From NCBI RefSeq assembly GCF_001695835.1, contig NZ_MBSO01000021.1, forward strand, positions 22,777 to 86,776: a stretch of 64,000 nucleotides of DNA. The letters are read 5' to 3'. This stretch comes from Ensifer sp. LC11. Its GTDB lineage: Bacteria; Pseudomonadota; Alphaproteobacteria; Rhizobiales; Rhizobiaceae. The notes under the pieces were generated by a model. The model was not told the DNA's origin, searched no databases, and worked only from the letters and a program-made list of their open reading frames with translations. Shown here one piece after another: positions 18,446 to 25,691 of the stretch. Both the position numbers and the translations under genes were made by a program. Position 1 is the stretch's first letter. Every line of letters begins with the position of its first letter.

Positions 18446-19306
18446 ATGACGCAAGAGTTCGTCAAGCCGCCATTCCCCGATCAGAAACAGGAGCCGCCGG
18501 GTCTCACCGACGCCATGATACCGGTTCCCGATCACGGCGAAACAAGCTATCGCGGTTCAGGAAGGTTGGCGAACAAGCGGGCGGTCATCACCGGCGGCGA
18601 TAGCGGGATCGGGCGCGCAGTTGCGCTTGCCTATGCCCGTGAAGGTGCAGACGTGCTGATCGCTTATCTCAGCGAAGACGAAGACGCGAAAACCACCCAA
18701 ACGTTGGTTGAGGCCGAGGGGCGCCGCGCGATCCTTGTTGCTGGCGATATTCAGGAACCCAGGCATTGCCGGCGCATCGTGACCACCGCGATCGACAAGT
18801 TGGGCGGCATCGACATTCTGGTCAACAATGCTGCACACCAGGCGAGCTTCAAGGAGCTTCAAGAAATTTCGGACGAGGAATGGGAGCTGACATTCAAAGT
18901 CAACATCCATGCAATGTTCTATCTTGCCAAAGCCGCTGTGCCCCACATGCCGCCAGGCAGCGTCATCATCAACACCGCCTCGATCAACTCCGACCACCCG
19001 AACCCGACATTGCTCGCCTATGCGACGACCAAGGGAGCGATCCACAATTTCACGGCGGGCCTCGCGCAAATGCTCGCGGACAAGGGCGTAAGGGTGAACG
19101 CAGTTGCTCCGGGTCCAATCTGGACGCCACTCATACCGTCAACATTGCCGGAAGAAGCCGTCAAGACCTTCGGTCATCAGACGCCAATGCAGCGTCCTGG
19201 CCAGCCGGCAGAGCTTGCGACGGCCTATGTTATGCTTGCCGATCCGCTTTCGAGCTACGTGTCCGGCGCAACGATCGCCGTCACCGGTGGCAGACCATTT
19301 CTCTAG
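18446..19306 (+). CDS. SDR-family oxidoreductase (general-stress type)
   Basis: NAD(P)-dependent short-chain dehydrogenase of 286 residues with an N-terminal extension (about 1-40), as in the YhdF/GSP39-like group of stress-induced SDRs. The nucleotide-binding motif is ITGGDSGIGRAVALAYAREG. NNAAHQ stands at the usual NNAG position, and the catalytic Tyr-x3-Lys is YATTK. CAAGGAGACGAAG precedes the ATG. A good GGAAC-N18-TT promoter is upstream. Substrate unknown; the family is often listed as glucose or ribitol dehydrogenase without proof. Confidence 0.88.
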   Translation: MTQEFVKPPFPDQKQEPPGLTDAMIPVPDHGETSYRGSGRLANKRAVITGGDSGIGRAVALAYAREGADVLIAYLSEDEDAKTTQTLVEAEGRRAILVAGDIQEPRHCRRIVTTAIDKLGGIDILVNNAAHQASFKELQEISDEEWELTFKVNIHAMFYLAKAAVPHMPPGSVIINTASINSDHPNPTLLAYATTKGAIHNFTAGLAQMLADKGVRVNAVAPGPIWTPLIPSTLPEEAVKTFGHQTPMQRPGQPAELATAYVMLADPLSSYVSGATIAVTGGRPFL

Positions 19307-19358
19307 AAGCGGAACGATTGAGAACCAGCGATCAATGCCTTGCAGCCGCATTGTAGCT

Positions 19359-19383
19359 GGAACTTAAATGGCAACGGCGCATT
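19359..19383 (+). promoter_or_regulatory. RpoE2/EcfG-type promoter of the sigma-factor gene
   Basis: GGAAC at 19359-19363, an 18-base spacer and TT at 19382-19383, followed by GTT. It lies 42 bases before the sigma-factor ATG and would make the sigma gene self-activating. Confidence 0.7.
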
Positions 19384-19424
19384 GTTAGAAGAGCACGTTC
19401 AGCTTTTGCGAAAGGCAATTCTCA

Positions 19425-19943
19425 ATGCCTTCTCTTCATGAAACGGACCAGCGGTCTCCGCCGCTGGAGACCCAGGTTGTTGACCTTATTCCAGCGCTTC
19501 GGGCCTTCGCCCGCACATTCGTGTCGTCGAGCTTCGAAGCCGATGATCTGCTGCAAGAAACGCTTTTTCGGGCATTGCGCGGAATTGACGGCTTTCAACC
19601 GGGAACAAATCTCAAATCCTGGCTCTTCACGATCATGCACAATGCTTTCCGCACCCAGTACAAGCTACGCCGGCGCGAGTCGCCTGGCGTTATCAACTGC
19701 GCCGAGCTCCCGATCCCAATGCCGGCACCGCAGGATTGGTGCGTCCTGAACGTCGAGCTGCGCACAGCTCTCGACACTCTGGCACCGGATCACCGAGAGG
19801 TGCTGATCCTCGTTGCCGGATATGGCCTGAGCTATAAGGAAGCCGCCGATATTTGCGACTGCGCAGTGGGCACGATCAAGAGCCGGCTTAGCCGAGCGCG
19901 CGACGAGCTTGCTTTTCGCATGAGCGGATTTCCAATTCAGTGA
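19425..19943 (+). CDS. ECF sigma factor, EcfG (general stress) type
   Basis: RNA polymerase sigma factor of 172 residues. Region 2 (about 18-80) contains FEADDLLQETLFRA and LKSWLFTIMHNAFR; region 4 (about 110-165) contains LAPDHREVLILVAGYGLSYKEAADI and CAVGTIKSRLSRARDEL. Wording and size match the EcfG/RpoE2 group that recognises GGAAC promoters. Such promoters stand in front of this gene and of many others in the following 9 kb. No NepR-type anti-sigma gene was found next to it, which is unusual for the primary EcfG and suggests an accessory paralogue. Confidence 0.9.
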   Translation: MPSLHETDQRSPPLETQVVDLIPALRAFARTFVSSSFEADDLLQETLFRALRGIDGFQPGTNLKSWLFTIMHNAFRTQYKLRRRESPGVINCAELPIPMPAPQDWCVLNVELRTALDTLAPDHREVLILVAGYGLSYKEAADICDCAVGTIKSRLSRARDELAFRMSGFPIQ

Positions 19944-19976
19944 TATCGGCCGCATACGATTGGACTGGAAGACTTC

Positions 19977-20504
19977 CTAGTCAAGGTCATCAGAATCCGC
20001 GTCACCGTTGCGAGATTGAGGCGCCATGGATTTCGTCTCGGAGACTTGTGCCAAGAGCTGGAGCCTGTGTCGATACTCAGCGCCGTTGCGGCCCAGCCTT
20101 TCCAGTTGTTCCAGATTGTCCTGCAAATCTGCCCGTTTCACCACCAGGCTGAGGGGATTTTTGGCGGCGCGAAGCGTCAAGGCATCCTTGGTCTCGCCCG
20201 ACTGAATTGTCAGCATTTCGACAGCGCATACCACCTCCGGGGAAAAGCCTGTCTCGATCAAGCGATCACGCGTCCAGCCCGGAGACTTCTCCAGGACGTC
20301 GTGCAGGAAGGCGACTGCCTTAGCTTTTTCGCCGACGACGGCGTCTGCCACTCTTTGGCAATGATGGAAGTATGGATCGCCTGCTTTGTCGAGCTGGCCC
20401 GAATGCGCATGCGCCGCGACGTCTCGCGCCGCTGCGCATTCTTCCATCGGCGACAGCGGCACCGGGGAGCGCCTCATGTCGCGCCGGTCACGAGGATCGG
20501 TCAC
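19977..20504 (-). CDS. Small HD-domain protein related to (p)ppGpp hydrolases
   Basis: A 175-residue protein whose core resembles stand-alone SpoT/MESH1-type hydrolases: AHSGQLDKAGDPYFHHCQRVA supplies the first metal-binding histidines and LHDVLEKS the HD pair. The synthetase and regulatory domains of Rel/SpoT are absent. Its start overlaps the CBS gene stop by 4 bases, so the two are coupled. A nucleotide- or ppGpp-hydrolysing role is inferred from the fold, not shown. Last gene of a reverse operon driven from the GGAAC site at 21217-21241. Confidence 0.8.
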   Translation of the reverse strand: MTDPRDRRDMRRSPVPLSPMEECAAARDVAAHAHSGQLDKAGDPYFHHCQRVADAVVGEKAKAVAFLHDVLEKSPGWTRDRLIETGFSPEVVCAVEMLTIQSGETKDALTLRAAKNPLSLVVKRADLQDNLEQLERLGRNGAEYRHRLQLLAQVSETKSMAPQSRNGDADSDDLD

Positions 20505-20938
20505 TGCGCCGGCTTTTGATTGTGGGGGCCGCCTGGTGTTGTCACGCCCTTCAGTCCAATGCCGGCAAGACCCGGATCGCCCCGTGCCGCGTCGGCGAGA
20601 GACACGATGCCAACCAGGCGCTTGTCACGGTTGATGACCGGCAGGCGCCGGATCTGCTCATCGCCCATGTGGCGCGCGACCTCCGACAGTTCATCATCGT
20701 CGAAGCAATACCTGACGTCGGTCGTCATGATGTCGCCGACACGCGTCTTGCCGTCGCGACCGTCCGCCACATGCCGTACCACAATGTCGCGATCGGTTAT
20801 CATGCCGACAAGGCGGTCGTTTTCGCCGACCGGCAGGAATCCGATATCGTTTTCAGCCATCTGTCGTGCGATATCCTGGATCAGGTCGTCGGGGCTGGCC
20901 ACATGCACATCCCTGGTCATGATCTCTGCAATGCGCAT
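20501..20938 (-). CDS. CBS-domain pair protein
   Basis: A 145-residue protein made almost entirely of two CBS domains. The first (about 1-65) includes MRIAEIMTRDVHVASPDD and GFLPVGENDRLVGMITDRDI; the second (about 70-125) includes IRRLPVINRDKRLVGIVSLAD. Such stand-alone pairs bind adenine nucleotides. The ATG at 20938 follows AAGGAG, and the domain begins at once; the longer upstream frame is not coding. Middle gene of the DUF2934-CBS-HD operon. Confidence 0.9.
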   Translation of the reverse strand: MRIAEIMTRDVHVASPDDLIQDIARQMAENDIGFLPVGENDRLVGMITDRDIVVRHVADGRDGKTRVGDIMTTDVRYCFDDDELSEVARHMGDEQIRRLPVINRDKRLVGIVSLADAARGDPGLAGIGLKGVTTPGGPHNQKPAQ

Positions 20939-20954
20939 TGATTCGCTCCTTTCA

Positions 20955-21182
20955 TCAGCTTTCGTCAGCGCCGCGGTGGGCCTTGCCGTGCGGAGCGGTC
21001 GCTGGCGCCACGATCGTTCCGGTATCTTCGTCCTCGCCCGAACCGGGTGCATCGGACGGCGGACCTTCCTCGATCTCTCGGCGCGCCTGTTCCCAGTGCC
21101 GTTCCTCCTCACCGAAAGGCCGCCCTTCGCTTTCCCAAATGGCATGGGCGCGGCGGCGAATACGTTCCTCTTTGTCATCCAT
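20955..21182 (-). CDS. DUF2934 family small protein
   Basis: A 75-residue acidic protein with the DUF2934 pattern RIRRRAHAIWESEGRPFGEE then RHWEQARREIE. The function of the family is unknown; it is common in stress loci of Rhizobiales. ATG 21182 has GGAAGG upstream, and the gene lies 35 bases after a GGAAC-N18-TT promoter on the same strand. It leads the operon and is 16 bases from the CBS gene. Confidence 0.82.
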   Translation of the reverse strand: MDDKEERIRRRAHAIWESEGRPFGEEERHWEQARREIEEGPPSDAPGSGEDEDTGTIVAPATAPHGKAHRGADES

Positions 21183-21216
21183 TGCAATGAGCCTTCCTTG
21201 ATGGATTTGCCTCGCA

Positions 21217-21241
21217 AACCAAGGAGAGCCAGATTTGTTCC
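21217..21241 (-). promoter_or_regulatory. RpoE2/EcfG-type promoter of the DUF2934-CBS-HD operon
   Basis: Read on the reverse strand: GGAAC (GTTCC at 21237-21241), 18-base spacer, TT (AA at 21217-21218). Correct orientation and distance for the DUF2934 gene. Confidence 0.7.
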
Positions 21242-21436
21242 GACAGGGGATGCATAGCCGCCACCGCAAGTCATAGGGGATGCGGGCTTGAAGACGTCGA
21301 CGGAATCGAGCGGATCAGATTTGGGCGGATAGAGCGAAGCAACGTCGGGATGCAATCGATCGGCCGCACAGATGTTCGGCCAATGGGAGCCTGCAGTCGC
21401 GTGAGAAGAACCAAGCTTCGCTCGGCCGATCTGGTG

Positions 21437-22051
21437 TCAGTTCGGGCCGTTGGGGCTTTCGTTGTAAATGATGGCCATGAGCGCATGCAACCACTCTGCG
21501 AGCGGCTGGGATCTGCGCCTGATGGGTGCCAGATGGATCGCCCGCTCGAGTGTGCGCTCGACAAGAGTATCCGCGGCCGCCACATCCGACATCAATCGGC
21601 GCGCCCTCAGCCGCAATCCGGGAACAAGGTCGACAATGTTATGCTCGTAAACCTCGAAATCTATGGGCACCAGGGTCGCCAGCTTTTGAAGGTGTTGTTC
21701 GAAGACAGCGCTGACGAGATCGGACGAGCCCACGTCTTTGCTGAGACGAGCAGCGGAACTGAAACGTTCGGGAATGCTTAGACAGTCGTAGCCACTGAAA
21801 AAGATGAGAGGCACCGAGCGCCGCGCGAGTTCGTCAGCGACTGGATAGATCAACTCTCCATTGAGGTTGAAGTCGAGGACGGCGACCTGAATATCATCAG
21901 CGTTGAAGAGGCTCTTCAGCGCCTGCCGCACGGTCGGGCTCGGGCCGATGATTGTCGCCCCGGCTTGTTCCAGCCATGAGGCAATGTCATTTGCGACGTA
22001 AAATTCGTCCTCGGCCACCAACACCCGCAACTGCTGCAGGTCCGGCATCAT
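21437..22051 (-). CDS. Response regulator: receiver domain fused to a C-terminal sigma-region-2-like mimic
   Basis: A 204-residue protein. The receiver domain (about 8-125) has acidic residues Glu14-Asp15, phospho-acceptor Asp60 (VLDFNLNG), Ser86 and Lys105. The C-terminal 139-196 aligns without gaps to sigma region 2 of the ECF factor at 19425 (its residues 18-75), with 20 of 58 identical, including VDL-P-LR, AR, AD-L, TL-RA and WL. No region 4 or DNA-binding domain follows. PhyR joins a sigma-like part to a receiver in the opposite order and lacks this layout, so this may be a different sigma mimic or anti-sigma binding partner. Function is inferred. Confidence 0.85.
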   Translation of the reverse strand: MMPDLQQLRVLVAEDEFYVANDIASWLEQAGATIIGPSPTVRQALKSLFNADDIQVAVLDFNLNGELIYPVADELARRSVPLIFFSGYDCLSIPERFSSAARLSKDVGSSDLVSAVFEQHLQKLATLVPIDFEVYEHNIVDLVPGLRLRARRLMSDVAAADTLVERTLERAIHLAPIRRRSQPLAEWLHALMAIIYNESPNGPN

Positions 22052-22101
22052 TTCTTGTTCTCGGTCTGGTTCACGGGGTGCCTCAATTTCTTCTTGAGGT
22101 T

Positions 22102-22431
22102 TTAGCGTCCGCCATCGCCCGCCACGGCTCGACGCGAATCCAGCGCCTTTTGCAACCTGTTTGCGAGTATCAGCAGACGATCCGGTATATCGTCGATCCG
22201 CGCGCAGCCGGCGCCGGCGGGATCTGTTGCCGGGTTGGTCGCCAACATATTGTCGGCGTCATCGCTTGTCTTCTTCCCCGCAGCCATCTTCGTCCTAGCC
22301 GCCAATTCGTTGCGATCTCGGGCTTGCTCGTCTTCACCGGCACCAGTTTGATCGGGCAGGCATTGAAACCGCGCGGACATGGCTGGTGGTGTCAGGACCG
22401 CCAAAACCCCAATGATGCACGCAGGTCTCAT
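22102..22431 (-). CDS. Small putative exported protein
   Basis: A 109-residue reverse frame beginning with a signal-like segment (MRPACIIGVLAVLTPPAMSA), then a polar, alanine-rich region ending in a helix (DRLLILANRLQKALDSRR). AGAGG lies about 10 bases before the ATG. Support for a real gene is the GGAAC-N18-TT site at 22464-22488 on the same strand, 32 bases upstream. Family not recognised. Confidence 0.55.
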   Translation of the reverse strand: MRPACIIGVLAVLTPPAMSARFQCLPDQTGAGEDEQARDRNELAARTKMAAGKKTSDDADNMLATNPATDPAGAGCARIDDIPDRLLILANRLQKALDSRRAVAGDGGR

Positions 22432-22463
22432 CGCTGCCTCTCTGAAACTCCTGTCCGCGACAT

Positions 22464-22488
22464 AACACTGATCGACCGCAAACGTTCC
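22464..22488 (-). promoter_or_regulatory. RpoE2/EcfG-type promoter of the small exported-protein gene
   Basis: GTTCC at 22484-22488 and AA at 22464-22465 give GGAAC-N18-TT on the reverse strand, directed at the gene starting at 22431. Confidence 0.65.
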
Positions 22489-22548
22489 CGTTACGCCTCA
22501 AAGGATTCGGCGAAGGTCGCGTTTCTGTTGCCCGCCTCGGCTGGCATC

Positions 22549-22574
22549 GGAACAATTCGATGGCGCGGTTGGTT
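22549..22574 (+). promoter_or_regulatory. RpoE2/EcfG-type promoter of the DUF3309-topoisomerase unit
   Basis: GGAAC at 22549-22553, a 19-base spacer and TT at 22573-22574, 39 bases before the DUF3309 ATG. Confidence 0.65.
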
Positions 22575-22613
22575 TGGAACGGAGAGTTCGAAGCAAAAAT
22601 GAAAGGATCGAAC

Positions 22614-22769
22614 ATGCTTGGTACCCTATTGCTGATCATCGTAATCCTACTGTTGGTCGGAGCATTCCCGGCCTGGCCGCATTCCTCCGGATGGGGGTAT
22701 GGCCCCTCCGGGTTACTCGGCGTGGTCCTCGTCGTCCTCTTAGTCCTCCTGTTGATGGGGCGTATCTGA
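22614..22769 (+). CDS. DUF3309 small membrane protein
   Basis: A 51-residue protein with two hydrophobic stretches around a PAWPHSSGWGYGPSG loop, the hallmark of the DUF3309 family of unknown function. AAAGGATCG precedes the ATG at 22614, which starts the conserved MLGTLLLI segment; earlier in-frame codons add unrelated sequence. The topoisomerase frame opens immediately at its stop codon, so the two are cotranscribed from the GGAAC promoter. Confidence 0.85.
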   Translation: MLGTLLLIIVILLLVGAFPAWPHSSGWGYGPSGLLGVVLVVLLVLLLMGRI

Positions 22770-23798
22770 TTGGATGCGAGCAACGTGACGGGCCCTGCTG
22801 GCGCCGAGCTCGTCTATGTCTCCGACACAGAGCCCGGTTTCAGCCGCACGCGCCTCCGAAGGGGCTTTCGCTATCGACGGCCGGACGGTTCGGTACTCAA
22901 CGATCCCAAGATCATTGCCCGGATAGAGGCGCTGGGATTGCCGCCGGCCTATGAGCGCGTCTGGATCTGCATGAAAGAAAATGGTCACCTGCAGGCGACC
23001 GGCTACGATGCCCGCGGCCGCAAGCAATACCGCTATCACGATGCCTGGCAGCAGCTGCGCAATCACAAAAAATTCGATCAGTTATCGGCCTTTGCCAGGG
23101 CGCTCCCGCGGATACGCCGAAAGATCAGGCGCCAAATGGAAGGAACAGCGGAAGAGACAACGACTGTCCTTGCCGCGCTTGCCGCTCTCCTCGACCAGGA
23201 ACCGCTTCGCATCGGCAATCCGAGCTATGTTGAGGAAAACGGGACCTATGGCGCCGCAACACTTCTGAAGCGCCATCTCAGGATCCACAATGATTGCATC
23301 GAACTGAACTTCAAGGGAAAAGGTGGGCGCCGTATCAAACGACGTCTTAGAAATCCCAGGCTGCAACGCGTTCTGGAGGATATTTCAGACCTTCCCGGAC
23401 GGCAGCTTTTCGTTTCGATCGGCTCCGATGGCCGCCCACAGCCGATCGATTCCGGCCGCTTCAATCGCTATCTCGCCGATATCGCCACGATCCCCATCTC
23501 GGCAAAGACATTCAGGACCTGGGCCGGGAGTGTCGCAGCCTTTGCCGTTGCGCGGCAGGCGTTGAGCCAAGGCTCGCGACCCACCATCAGGCAAATGTGT
23601 GAAGCGGCCTCGGAGGTCCTGCACAATACGAAAGCAGTCTGTCGCAAGAGCTACATCCATCCTGCCGTTCTCGCACTTTCGAACCCGGACACAAGGGCTT
23701 CCAAACGCCGCAGGAACGCGAAGCCCATTGCAGGTTTGCGAGCAGAGGAAGTCCTGCTTTTGAGGTTCCTGGAGTCGCAAAGATCCCAGAACTGCTGA
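22770..23798 (+). CDS. Bacterial type IB DNA topoisomerase
   Basis: A 342-residue poxvirus-like topoisomerase IB that nicks and reseals one strand to relax supercoils. The N-terminal domain (about 12-95) includes RGFRYRRPDGSVLND and PPAYERVWI; the catalytic domain includes YVEENGTYGAATLLKRH, TFRTWAGSVAAF and the nucleophile Tyr295 in CRKSYIHP. The frame opens with TTG at 22770 directly after the DUF3309 stop; a GTG at 22785 is the alternative start. Being in the stress operon suggests a role in DNA maintenance under stress. Confidence 0.88.
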   Translation: MDASNVTGPAGAELVYVSDTEPGFSRTRLRRGFRYRRPDGSVLNDPKIIARIEALGLPPAYERVWICMKENGHLQATGYDARGRKQYRYHDAWQQLRNHKKFDQLSAFARALPRIRRKIRRQMEGTAEETTTVLAALAALLDQEPLRIGNPSYVEENGTYGAATLLKRHLRIHNDCIELNFKGKGGRRIKRRLRNPRLQRVLEDISDLPGRQLFVSIGSDGRPQPIDSGRFNRYLADIATIPISAKTFRTWAGSVAAFAVARQALSQGSRPTIRQMCEAASEVLHNTKAVCRKSYIHPAVLALSNPDTRASKRRRNAKPIAGLRAEEVLLLRFLESQRSQNC

Positions 23799-23864
23799 CG
23801 TCGCTCGACGTCCATCGGCCTTTTGCGCATCCCGGGCCGCTGCCGGTCCACACCCTCAGCCGGT

Positions 23865-23990
23865 TCAATTCGTCTGATCGATGGCATGCGGTGCCGGCTG
23901 GCTGCGGGGAACCTTGTGCGCCGGCAACGCAAACCATAAGGCGAACATGACCACAGCAAGTGCGATCAAAGTACCGATGATCTTGATCAC
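23865..23990 (-). CDS. Tiny single-membrane-span protein
   Basis: A 41-residue reverse frame with a GTG start at 23990 and GGAGAGG five bases upstream. One membrane helix (IKIIGTLIALAVVMFALWFA) is followed by a short polar tail (HKVPRSQPAPHAIDQTN). No family recognised and no clear GGAAC promoter. The good ribosome-binding site plus a helix of the right length support it; it resembles other tiny membrane proteins of this island. Confidence 0.5.
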   Translation of the reverse strand: MIKIIGTLIALAVVMFALWFALPAHKVPRSQPAPHAIDQTN

Positions 23991-24328
23991 GGCTGCCTCT
24001 CCTCCACTTCGCGGACTGCTTCAATCCCGAACGGCAAGCGATGTCCCGAACCGAGCGTCGGTGGCGGTCCACGATTGGCTCTCTGACCCCGCGGGGAACA
24101 AATGGCCTGGAGCCCAGTTGGAAATGGCTTCCTGAGGGCGCGCGCCGAGACGCTGGCGCAGGTGATCGCGCTGCTCTGGTCAGGAGTCCGCGATCCAAAA
24201 GCGCTCGAGAATGTGGCTGAAGGGTGACCTTCGAGCGCCCGCAGCCTTTGACGCGGCAGCGTTTGCACGTTCGGTTGACGGTTGTCCCGGGCCTGGTGCT
24301 GCGTCGGTCCAATGAACGAGGTGGTGAA
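23991..24328. other. 338-base gap
   Basis: Nothing convincing is coded here. It holds the leader of the small membrane-protein gene at 24329 on the forward strand and the promoter side of the tiny gene at 23865-23990 on the reverse strand; no GGAAC-N18/19-TT site was found on either strand. Confidence 0.4.
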
Positions 24329-24541
24329 ATGCCAAAGCTCGTGCGTTTTCTGATCTGGCATATGTCCTCCGGGTTTGTCCTGGGTGCCCTGACGGCGATG
24401 GCCATCGCCGTCCTTTATCCCCATGCCCTCGGCCATCGTGATGCCATCGACCCGCTCGCGCTTGTGCTGCAAATCTTCGCCTTCGGCGCCTCATTCGCCC
24501 TCGGCAGCCTCGGCACCGCATTGATGGGAAAGATCGATTGA
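24329..24541 (+). CDS. Small inner-membrane protein
   Basis: A 70-residue protein with two membrane helices (about 7-28 and 44-66: SGFVLGALTAMAIAVLYPHA and LVLQIFAFGASFALGSLGTA). ATG 24329 follows GAACGAGGTGGTGAA. It is followed by a symmetric hairpin shared with the convergent DUF892 gene. No family recognised; small two-helix proteins of this kind accompany rhizobial stress genes. Confidence 0.65.
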   Translation: MPKLVRFLIWHMSSGFVLGALTAMAIAVLYPHALGHRDAIDPLALVLQIFAFGASFALGSLGTALMGKID

Positions 24542-24560
24542 CCTCAAGGTTCGATACGGA

Positions 24561-24588
24561 CGCTTGGAGGCGCAATCGCCTCCAAGCG
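24561..24588. terminator. Bidirectional hairpin between convergent genes
   Basis: Perfect 12-bp stem CGCTTGGAGGCG / CGCCTCCAAGCG with a CAAT loop, lying between the forward stop at 24541 and the reverse stop at 24599. No long T-run, but position and symmetry fit a shared transcription end. Confidence 0.65.
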
Positions 24589-24598
24589 TCCAACGCTA

Positions 24599-25090
24599 TC
24601 AGGCGGCGGCCTTCACGTTCGCCGCCGTCACCGCAAGCTTGCTGAGTGCCTTGTCGGTGGCGCCTTCTTCCTGGAGGGTCTTATCGAGTAGCGATACGGC
24701 GTCCTGCAGCCCGAGTTGCCAGGCCCATGTCTTCAACGTGCCATAGCGAGAGATCTCGTAGTGTTCGACCGCTTGGGCCGACGAAATAAGGCCGGCGTCG
24801 AGCGCCGGACTTCCCTTGAATGCCTCCATGATCTCCTCGCCCTCGGCGATAATGCCTTGAATGGCCTCGCAGGTCTTTCCCTGGGCTGGCTTGCCGAAAA
24901 TTTCGAAGACCTGCTGCAAGCGTTCTACATGGACTTCGGTCTCGTCCCGATGCTTTTCGAACGCCGCCTTGCTGTCCGGCAGTTGCGCCGCGCGTGCCAT
25001 CTTGGGCAACGCCTTCAAAATCTGTCGTTCGGCGTAGTAGATGTCCTTCAGACCATCATGGAACAGCGTTTCAAGCGTCTTTTGTGGCAT
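24599..25090 (-). CDS. DUF892 (YciE/YciF-like) ferritin-fold stress protein
   Basis: A 163-residue four-helix protein of the DUF892 family. It begins KTLETLFHDGLKDIYYAERQ and has EKHRDETEVHVERLQQVFEI and AQAVEHYEISRYGTLKTWA; the E/H residues are the possible metal ligands of the ferritin-like fold. ATG 25090 is preceded by GGAGG and starts the conserved region; the extra upstream codons (to 25141) are not conserved in type. A GGAAC-N18-TT promoter lies 34 bases upstream. Role in osmotic or oxidative stress is inferred. Confidence 0.9.
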   Translation of the reverse strand: MPQKTLETLFHDGLKDIYYAERQILKALPKMARAAQLPDSKAAFEKHRDETEVHVERLQQVFEIFGKPAQGKTCEAIQGIIAEGEEIMEAFKGSPALDAGLISSAQAVEHYEISRYGTLKTWAWQLGLQDAVSLLDKTLQEEGATDKALSKLAVTAANVKAAA

Positions 25091-25123
25091 TTCAGCCTCC
25101 TTTGCCGTGTGTGGAGGCGATCC

Positions 25124-25148
25124 AACATTGCCGAAGTACAAAGGTTCC
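25124..25148 (-). promoter_or_regulatory. RpoE2/EcfG-type promoter of the DUF892 gene
   Basis: GTTCC at 25144-25148 and AA at 25124-25125 give GGAAC-N18-TT on the reverse strand. A forward GGAAC site starts only 7 bases away, so two divergent promoters nearly touch. Confidence 0.7.
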
Positions 25149-25154
25149 GAAACG

Positions 25155-25180
25155 GGAACAAAAAGCCCGTTGGAAGACTT
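25155..25180 (+). promoter_or_regulatory. RpoE2/EcfG-type promoter facing the 82-aa gene
   Basis: GGAAC at 25155-25159, a 19-base spacer and TT at 25179-25180, 87 bases before the ATG at 25267. Divergent from the DUF892 promoter. Confidence 0.55.
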
Positions 25181-25266
25181 GGCTTACAGGCGCGCGGCCC
25201 TTCGTTTCGACGATGAACACATGTTTCGATGGAGCGTCAGCCCGCGCGGAAAAAAGGGAGGCCCAT

Positions 25267-25515
25267 ATGAAGAGAGACCAGCCTGCTTCGCGCGCGTTCA
25301 AGTCGATCGGGGGAAGCGATGTCGTAAAACGGGTTCGAGCCAAGGTCATAGATCCGGCAGAGGCCGTTTATCGGGGCCACTATGATCTGGCGGAGTTTAT
25401 CGCCAGGTATGGTCTCACCCCCATGGAAGCCCGCGAGATTTTTGTTCGGCTCGGTCCGGCGCGCTCCAATCTCGATCAATACATGAGGGAGCGCGACATA
25501 AAACTCAGCGACTGA
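25267..25515 (+). CDS. Small hypothetical protein
   Basis: An 82-residue basic protein starting after a strong AAAGGGAGGCCCAT ribosome-binding site. The central part (YDLAEFIARYGLTPMEAREI followed by FVRLGP) looks like a short helix-turn-helix, similar in logic to DUF3606 proteins, but I cannot assign the family firmly. It has a divergent stress promoter in front and lies among stress genes. Confidence 0.65.
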   Translation: MKRDQPASRAFKSIGGSDVVKRVRAKVIDPAEAVYRGHYDLAEFIARYGLTPMEAREIFVRLGPARSNLDQYMRERDIKLSD

Positions 25516-25691
25516 GCGCCGGCGCCGATTCAGGCCAGTGTCTCTGAGGCCTCCACGCCGTCTCAAGGGCGTGGAAATCCGATTTCGAAAGACGGCTGCT
25601 CCAGAAAGCGGTCCGCCGGACCTTCCAGTGTCCAACGGAGCGTGCCGTTACCGCGAACGACCTCGACGGCATGGTTGCTCCCACCGAGGAG

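Noticed and set aside
25505..25690. Short reverse frames between the 82-aa gene and the KGG-like gene
   Set aside because: Two frames look mildly protein-like, but neither has a start codon with ribosome-binding site; too weak to list.
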